Assembly (NCBI GenBank): GCA_936450465.1 | Contig: OW388301.1 | Location: forward strand, 18,023,523 to 18,087,522 | Source: Gibbula magus | Taxonomy: Eukaryota > Mollusca > Gastropoda > Trochida > Trochidae | Length of the DNA stretch: 64,000 nucleotides | Direction: 5' to 3' | Part shown: one piece after another, positions 57,630 through 64,000 of the stretch | Position numbering within the stretch: the stretch's first letter is position 1 | How the letters are laid out: every line of letters begins with the position of its first letter | Notes under the pieces: model-generated | The model's input: the letters and a program-made list of their open reading frames with translations, nothing else | Databases searched by the model: none | What the model was told of the DNA's origin: nothing | Position numbers and translations under genes: made by a program

Positions 57630-60463
57630 CTTAAATTAGAAAATACCCCTTGCAGTTTTCTACTAATATTAGGCGTGGTGTACTACTCCCAAGCGGATCC
57701 AGTGAATATTCAAATGAAAACCTTTTAGAGAAAATAGAGTCGGACGTTGTATCATTCAAAGAAACGTATCCGGATAGTCATGTGATTATACAAGGTTCTT
57801 TTAATGCCAGAACATCGATCCTACCCGACTATATTGAAAATGATGACCCCCGTTTTATTCCTGTCGATGAAGATATTCAATATATAAGTGATGATAACAT
57901 ATCAGCTCGTAGTTCTCAGGACAATGTTGTCAACAGTAGAGGTCGTGCACTTCTAGATTTCTGCAAGAGAACTGGATGCAGGATTTGTAATGGTCGTCTT
58001 TTCAGTGATAAAGGTGTAGGTAAAATAACATGTGTAGCTAATGTGTGTCAGAGTGTCGTCGACTATGTGATATGTTCAAAAAAATCATTTGAAAATTTCT
58101 GTAATTTTTCTGTTTGTGACCAAGTGGAATCCTTACATTTTCCAGTTGCATTCTCGCTATCTTTAAGCCAGCTGGAATGTTTGAATAACTCTCGAAAAAA
58201 GCTTGCGTCCAAACAACGATTCATTTGGAATGAAGAAAAACTGGGATAACGTAACAGGAGAGACACTAGATAAGTTTAAAGAACTTCTTATAGTTGATGA
58301 AGTTAACAGCACACACGATACATTTCACTCCAACCTTCTAAATTGTGCTCGCGACTTCAATCAAATCAAGTCGAGAAAACATAGCAGCTCTGACTCGTCA
58401 AAGGGAGGTAACTGGTTCGACAGCGAGTGTAAGTCTGCACAACTCCGCGTGTTTCACGCGACTAACAGTACAGTGGACCGGGCGCGCTATACCGAGGCCT
58501 GGAGACAGTATAAGCAGCTCTGTGCGTCTGAACGAGCAGCGGTGTTTGACTCTTCATCACAATCTCTGTTAAAACTTAAATGCTCTGACACTACATGATA
58601 GTAAAGGCTTCTGGTCTATTGTGAGAAAAAGACAATTCTCCATTGCTAATGTTATAACTGCAAATGCCTGGACTGAACATTTTAAAAATCTATTCAACGG
58701 ACTCAACGTTTCACCTGAAGAAAATGACTTTTATAATTATTTAAAAGACTCTGTTCGATCGATTGACGATTTCTTTATTGACACTACAACGGATATATAT
58801 GGTCTTGATCGTGATATCTCTTATGAAGAGATCTGTGCTGTTATTACTGATATGTCATATGGTAAAGCGCCAGCGTAAAGTGGCGTACAGATTGAATTTT
58901 TCAAAAATGCTCTTAAACTTTGTATTGAATTATTACAACTACTTTTTAACTCTATTCAAGCAACAGGTATTTATCCAGAGGCTTGGTCTAAGGGTGTTAT
59001 TATACCGATTCACAAGAAGGATGATAAGCATTTACCTTCTAATTATAGACCTATTACTTTGTTAGAGGTGTCGGGTAAGATATTTTCAAAAGTTATCTGT
59101 AACAGGTTGGTGACGTGGGCTGATCATGAAATACTTCTTACTCCGGAACAATCAGGATTTAGGAAAGGCTTCCGAACAACTGATAAGAAATTTGTGTTGG
59201 ACACTATCATTTCTAAATATCTAGCGCTTTATAAAGGCAGGGTCTACTGAGCATATATTGATCTTAAGCATTTGATTCAGTCTCGAGAGATGGTTTGATG
59301 TTTAAGTTGTGGCAGTCTAAGATTCAGGGTAGGGTATTTCGTTTGATAAAAAATGTACTTTAATGTACCTTAATGTTAAGTTTTGCGTCTAGTTGGATGA
59401 AGGTTTTACTACTTTCTGTATGGCGTTCGTCAGGGCTGTCAGTTGTCGCCGTTTCTCTTTTCTCTCTATGTTAATGACATCATTGATTTCTTGGGAGAGG
59501 ATGACCAGAGCTGCAGTATAGTGATAGGAGTTCTTCATATTTGCATGTTGTTGTCTGCAGATGATATGGCGGGTGTCGATAGTACTGGTGTGTATAAGTG
59601 TATATAACAATAGATGGCAGTTAAAGGTTAATGTTGAAAAAACTAAAGTAATGGTGTTTAGAAAAGCTTGAAAACTTAGGAAGTATGAAAAGTTCTTTTT
59701 TAATGGTGATCGTTTGGATGTTGTTAGTACTTATACATATCTCGTAATACACTTCTCAAGTTCAGGTTCATGGTATAATTCCAAGAAGGTTCTCCCCGAA
59801 CAGGCTTTGAAAGTTCTCAGAATTATCCGGTCTAATTTACATAATTGTTTAAATCTTCCATACAAAGTATTATTACACATTTTTGTATGTTAAAGTTTTA
59901 CCGATTTTAATGTATGGTTCAGAAATCTGGGGATTTCATCCATCAACGGACGTTGCTCGGGGTCATGATAATTTTTGTAAAAATGTTTGGGTAGATCTGG
60001 GTAGATCTACACCTAATTTGGTCGGGTGAGGCGAGCTTGGTAGATATTCTCTTCGTGATAATCAGTATGTTAAGATTATACAATTTTGGGTTCGGTTGTT
60101 GATCCAACATGATAATGTGATTTTACGAAAGGTTTATGATTATCAGTAGTGGAGTCGGAATATCATTTCTGTATGGAATGTGACTTTTATAATAATCTTC
60201 GCCAGAGCTAACTCCCTAAATATTATATTCAGTATCCTAATATGTGTACATATCTACAACTTATGTCATCAAATAATACTTCCATTGTCAATAACCTAGC
60301 TAAATATGTATTTCTAGCACCTAAGAAACGCGCAAGGTTTCTCAACTGTAATATCTCTTGCCTGTAATTATACGGCGCTTCATTAACATTTTGCATTCAT
60401 ATCGATGTACTTGTATAATGGGCAGGTGGCCCCTTTACGGAAATAAACACAGATTCATTTGGT
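57630..60463 (+). pseudogene. LINE B with endonuclease and reverse transcriptase, broken
   Basis: Endonuclease part (57650-58249): LPSGSSEYSNENLLEKIESD, SHVIIQGSFNARTS (related elements have GDFNAR, so a catalytic Asp is replaced by Ser), and CQSVVDYVICSKKSF. Linker frames follow to 58600. Reverse transcriptase: GVIIPIHKKDDKHLPSNYRP, ITLLEVSGKIFSKVICNRLV, LTPEQSGFRKGFRTTDKKFV, a stop and a frameshift at the AFDSV block, YGVRQGCQLSPFLFSLYVND, and LSADDMA (motif C). The 3' end has CAGGTGGCCCCTTTACGGAA and an AATAAA just before 60463. Many stops show it is dead. It is an apurinic-endonuclease type non-LTR retrotransposon; the clade is not decided. Confidence 0.88.
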
Positions 60464-60465
60464 CC

Positions 60466-60712
60466 CGGGTTAGACTCCCGCCAGGATCTCGGCAACTTGT
60501 TTCAAGTAGACAACTGTTCTACCTGCAGTAAGGTTTAAGGCGCAATGCAACTCTGAATGTCCAATTGTTCCCGATGCTCGCAGGTTTCACCGCAATACAT
60601 AGCCACATAGCGTTGCAGGTTTTCACCCTGCAAAAATATTAGTGTGATATAAGTGAAAAAGTCATGAAAAGGACGTTAAACCCCAAATTATCTCAACTAA
60701 CCTTATTGATTC
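60466..60712 (+). mobile_element. SINE, head damaged
   Basis: It starts at a degraded B box (GGTCCCGGGTTAGACTCCCG), followed by body motifs (ACAACTGTTCTACCTGCAGT, GGTTTCACCGCAATACATAG) and the end GGACGTTAAACCCC. It abuts the 3' end of LINE B. Confidence 0.82.
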
Positions 60713-60991
60713 ACAGCGAAGATACTTGATATCCTCACTGCTAGCAATGAATTACACAAATGATTTGATTGTAGGTCATCATTTGAAATAAATACAATCT
60801 CAACTAATCTTGTATGTTTAAATGCATCAAGTAAGTACTTGACTGTACATATGTCCATTGGCGCTGTTTTAGGAGTAATCGTTTTAGTCTTACTTTGAAC
60901 TTATTTAAAAAAATATTGTTATTGAGACAATGCAAATGAAGAAGGAAAGGTAAATATATGCCTAAAAAATATAATTTTTTTTTAAATGCCT
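60713..60991. other. No feature recognised
   Basis: A short A+T-rich spacer between two SINEs. Confidence 0.4.
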
Positions 60992-61004
60992 TCAAGGGCA
61001 ATAT

Positions 61005-61313
61005 GGGGCGTGATAGCGCAGTGGTTAGCGCGTTCGGCTTCGGATCAAGAGGTCCGGGGTTCGAATCCCGACAGGGGCACGGCAACTGTGTCTGCAGTAG
61101 AGAACTGTTCTACAAGGAGTAAGGTTTGGGTGCAAATGCTACACTGAATTTCAGCGTAGTACCACCCATGTTTCGCTAGTTCCAGCCGCTGCTCTCAGGT
61201 TTCACCGCAGTGCATAGCCACATGGCGTTGCGGGCTTTCTAATACTAGCAGCCGCGATATAAGTGAAATACTCTTGAAAGCGGCGTTAAACCCCAACTCA
61301 CTCACTCACTCAC
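61005..61313 (+). mobile_element. Complete tRNA-derived SINE with 13-bp target duplication
   Basis: A-box arm TAGCGCAGTGGTTAGCGCG and B box GGTTCGAATCC in a tRNA-like head of about 75 bases. The body follows with GAGAACTGTTCTAC, TTTCAGCGTAGTACCACCCA and CAGGTTTCACCGCAGTGCAT. The tail is GAAAGCGGCGTTAAACCCCA then (ACTC)n. The duplication TCAAGGGCAATAT stands at 60992-61004 and 61314-61326. The head should allow RNA polymerase III transcription. Confidence 0.95.
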
Positions 61314-61326
61314 TCAAGGGCAATAT

Positions 61327-62225
61327 TTTGCTCGTGTTTTGAAGATATGGTTTAAACTCTGTTTTCTCTCATTATCAAAACATTGAATGACCTTAAGGAC
61401 ATTGTAGTATTTCTTCATAAGCCGAATGCATAACAAGCCATAAACATGTCTAATAGAATCAGAAGAACATGAAAAGCAAGGATGATAGTTAGTCAGGCAA
61501 GGGATACTATTGATTTATGAGAACAGGTTCTTGTGAAACAAGGAAATTAACATTCCGCTGGAAAGGAAGTTTATGTCTTTGTTTTTACTAATTTTTAAAA
61601 CATCAAAAGACTTTGTATCAAATCTGAAACTTTTGAACTAAGAAATACGTGTGGTTGTTTTGACATGTTGACAACACTGTCTTACTTTATTTATCAGGGA
61701 CAGCCATAATAATTGCATTAATTTACAGTACCAACATAACTGCTTATAAGGGGGAAATATGTTGATACAAAATACAAAGTATAAGGAAGAGATATCTTAA
61801 TTTTGAATTGTTGTAACATCTAGAAATAATTGAATAATGAGTTTATTTATTTTATACAAACGGTTCACTTTCATGAACTTTCCTCACTATCGACGGCATT
61901 TTGTTGCAAATCTCATATAGATGCTGTAATTATAGCAACGTGATCTGAGCTGTTCTACAATTGTTTCCTCAGTTTTAAAAGCGACATTTCTTAATGATCA
62001 ATACATCCTATAGGTTTACAGGTAGTTTCGAATATCTCATTCCGGGGGATAATTTTGCTCCAGTAGCTTTCCTAATCACAGGAAGCCTAGGTTTATCATC
62101 TTCCCACGGCAATGTGAAAATGTATCGAGATCTCTCCATTTATTACCTTGCCTTCAACATAGCCAGAAGTCGTGAAACGTATCAGCGACACCTATCGTGA
62201 TCACGAGTAACGTCCCTTACCACCC
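61327..62225. other. No feature recognised
   Basis: A+T-rich; the short frame at 61994-62200 has no motif. Confidence 0.4.
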
Positions 62226-62358
62226 GCTAACATACAGCCAATGAAATCGCCGTTAACATTCGGAACCAGTTCAAAATATGCGACGATCGACACAGTCACA
62301 GAGGCAATACAACTGTCTTCTGATTGGCTTATCCGATTAGCCTGCAGTATGTTAGAAT
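62226..62358. repeat. Inverted repeat with CTAACATAC ends
   Basis: GCTAACATACAGCCAATGAA faces GATTGGCT and GCAGTATGTTAGA. The stretch is richer in CpG than its flanks. It is possibly a small MITE. Confidence 0.55.
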
Positions 62359-62910
62359 CTTAGCACTGAAAATGCGAGGGTTGAGGTCAAGGGCGGAAGG
62401 AGAAGATTTGGAAATATTTTCGTTACGCCTGTGACGTTGTGAAGATGAGGTTTATTTGCTGACTAACGTTTTCAACTCAACACAATTATTTTGTCCATTT
62501 GAGCAAATGACATCGATCTTTTGTTACCTCCGCTATATCTGGGCAATATTAGAATGGTTAGTTTGAAACAACGTCGGTGAACTAACTTATTACGCAACCA
62601 ATCAGGCATCTTCATTTCTAGCCGAGAATTAGTCTAAATATAACATAAGTTATGATAGAAAACATAAAGGGCATAACCTCTAGCCTATTGAAAGTGAATA
62701 TCAGCTATAACAGATACTGACACCCATTACCATATAGAATCACATACTATTCATTCTTTACAATTAACCTCCAAATGATAAAGAAATCACCGTAAATCCC
62801 GTAATCACTAAAAGATTACACAAACCGTAAGAGTCGCTTGTGTAGAAAATGGAAAATATAGAGAAAGGGGTATTAATATTATGTGCAGCTTGTGAATATA
62901 CCATAACCTC
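62359..62910. other. No feature recognised
   Basis: Nothing assigned. Confidence 0.4.
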
Positions 62911-62914
62911 TTAA

Positions 62915-63406
62915 AGGTACATCCATTGTGTTGTTGGGGGTCACATATTGCAAACGTTATAAATGGTGTAATTTTATCGAGAAGTACCGACTGTTACCGG
63001 AAACTACCATTTTGACGATAGCAGACTAAGCATATTGACGATATGAAGGTAAAAGTAGCGAGTTCTGATCGAAAACCGGACAATGCACAGCATGTTGCGA
63101 GCATCAATGAGTCAAACGTAATTTTGGAATCTTATTTATAACAGACAAAAAGACAAATTTCAATTGATAATGTTTAATAGGTCTCATAACTGCTGTGCAT
63201 GTAAATGGGACGTGCTGATTTTGTTTCTGCACATTCATAACGATGTAACTCGATTTTAAATGGAAACTATATTTAGTAATTATGATATATTTGACATGGA
63301 TAAATATGCAAGCTGAGTGAAGTTATTTGTATTGTAAACAGCACATATGGTGAGTTGGAACGTATATAAGCCAAATAAAATGTTATGAAACACAATGGAT
63401 GCACCT
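62915..63406 (+). mobile_element. TTAA MITE family 2, copy 2
   Basis: TTAA at 62911-62914 and 63407-63410; ends AGGTACATCCATTGTGTT and, inverted, AGGTGCATCCATTGTGTT; 492 bp. Confidence 0.92.
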
Positions 63407-63660
63407 TTAAATGACAACGGATGATGAAATAGCCTTCATTATTGTATATCTGTGACGTCACTGATTTCTAATACACAGTCTAAGACTTTAACCATATCGA
63501 CTGCAGTTGTTTAGTCTTCAGGGTGTGTGCACAATTTGAATATTGACGATATTGAAGAAGACAAATATTTATGGATGATCAACTTCTTTATTAACAATAA
63601 CGACGTTTCGGTATAGATCCTTATACCGTTATCAAGCTTATGGGAGAGATGATAAAATCA

Positions 63661-63808
63661 GATAATGGGATAACAAAGACAACAAGATGAGATAACAATA
63701 AGATGAAAGCTGTAACAAGCAGGTAGTCATAACATGTTATCACTACCTGCTTGTTACAGCTTTCATCTTATTGTTATCTCATCTTGTTGTCTTTGTTATC
63801 CCATTATC
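63661..63808. repeat. Perfect 67-bp inverted repeat
   Basis: 63661-63727 and 63742-63808 are exact reverse complements over 67 bases. The 14-base spacer CATAACATGTTATC is itself almost palindromic. The left arm begins GATAATGGGATAACAAAGAC. Confidence 0.97.
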
Positions 63809-64000
63809 ATACCAAAAATGTTTCATGTATATAACCTCTGATTTTGTTGTGTCAAGATAGTGAATCGCTGCACCAGAAATGCATAGCGGACCTGGATTTC
63901 TAAACAAAGATATTTTAAGGAAATATTGCAAGGCCTAAATCAGCCAGTAATGGAGACTGGCAAGAGTTATGCCTTGAAATTGGAAGTTGTAATACTATCA
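63809..64000. other. No feature recognised, except a shared arm
   Basis: 63915-63960 (TAAATCAGCCAGTAATGGAG) matches the right arm of the inverted repeat at 22190-22262. Confidence 0.45.

Noticed and set aside
60999..61085. A perfect-looking tRNA gene
   Set aside because: It has A and B boxes, but it is the head of a SINE with body, tail and target duplication. The other tRNA-like sites (1590, 5965, 33330, 35225) also fail to form an acceptor stem.
1..64000. CRISPR arrays, bacterial operons, prophage, integrated virus
   Set aside because: Repeats are minisatellites or transposons. Spliced exons, SINEs and LINEs mark the sequence as animal. No viral structural or replication gene pattern was seen.

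Overview
This is a 64 kb piece of an animal genome, A+T-rich and heavily loaded with repeats, most likely from a bivalve mollusc. The evidence is the repeat content: tRNA-derived SINEs ending in (ACTC)n, minisatellite-cored elements whose 3' end reads GGCCTTTCAGGCCTGATGAG followed by CTAAAAA, several families with TTAA target duplications, and GGACGGACGGACG tracts. The phylum is inferred from recall of such repeats, not from a search. There are no bacterial operons, CRISPR arrays, rRNA genes or intact tRNA genes.

One host gene can be supported from splice structure. It lies on the minus strand and covers roughly the first 30 kb. A first coding exon (30196-30145) encodes a secretion signal of 17 residues and ends in a phase-1 donor. 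It can splice to a CUB half-domain exon (5255-5025), then to the second CUB half (4401-4315), then to the first half of another CUB domain (200-1), which is cut by the window edge. All junctions are phase 1 and both complete internal exons are multiples of three. A TATA box lies about 80 bp upstream of the ATG. Directly beyond it is a 20-bp minisatellite that carries a CCAAT motif in most units when read on the gene's strand.

The introns, above all intron 1 (about 25 kb), are a record of transposition. At 7.47-16.3 kb a palindromic element was hit by a LINE (8-bp target duplication AATCTGCA). That LINE was then split by a minisatellite-cored element (8342-9825) and by a TIR DNA transposon (10701-15512). 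The transposon carries a decayed gene, itself broken by a GC-rich MITE, and its right arm was broken by another minisatellite-cored repeat. At 22.9-28.2 kb a tandem array of about 165-175 bp units was interrupted three times: by a TTAA element, by a Rex1-like LINE and by a minisatellite-cored element.

The region 31-64 kb shows no convincing host exon. It holds further TTAA MITEs, long near-perfect inverted repeats (33.7, 34.1, 41.9, 47.8, 49.9 and 63.7 kb), a three-unit array of about 434 bp rich in AGGTCA motifs (35.6-37.1 kb), a related array of about 170 bp units (37.2-37.9 kb), a decayed endonuclease/reverse-transcriptase LINE (57.6-60.5 kb), several SINEs (the best at 61005-61313, with a 13-bp target duplication), and old local duplications between 43 and 56 kb. 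The long stretches between these features show nothing that I can assign.
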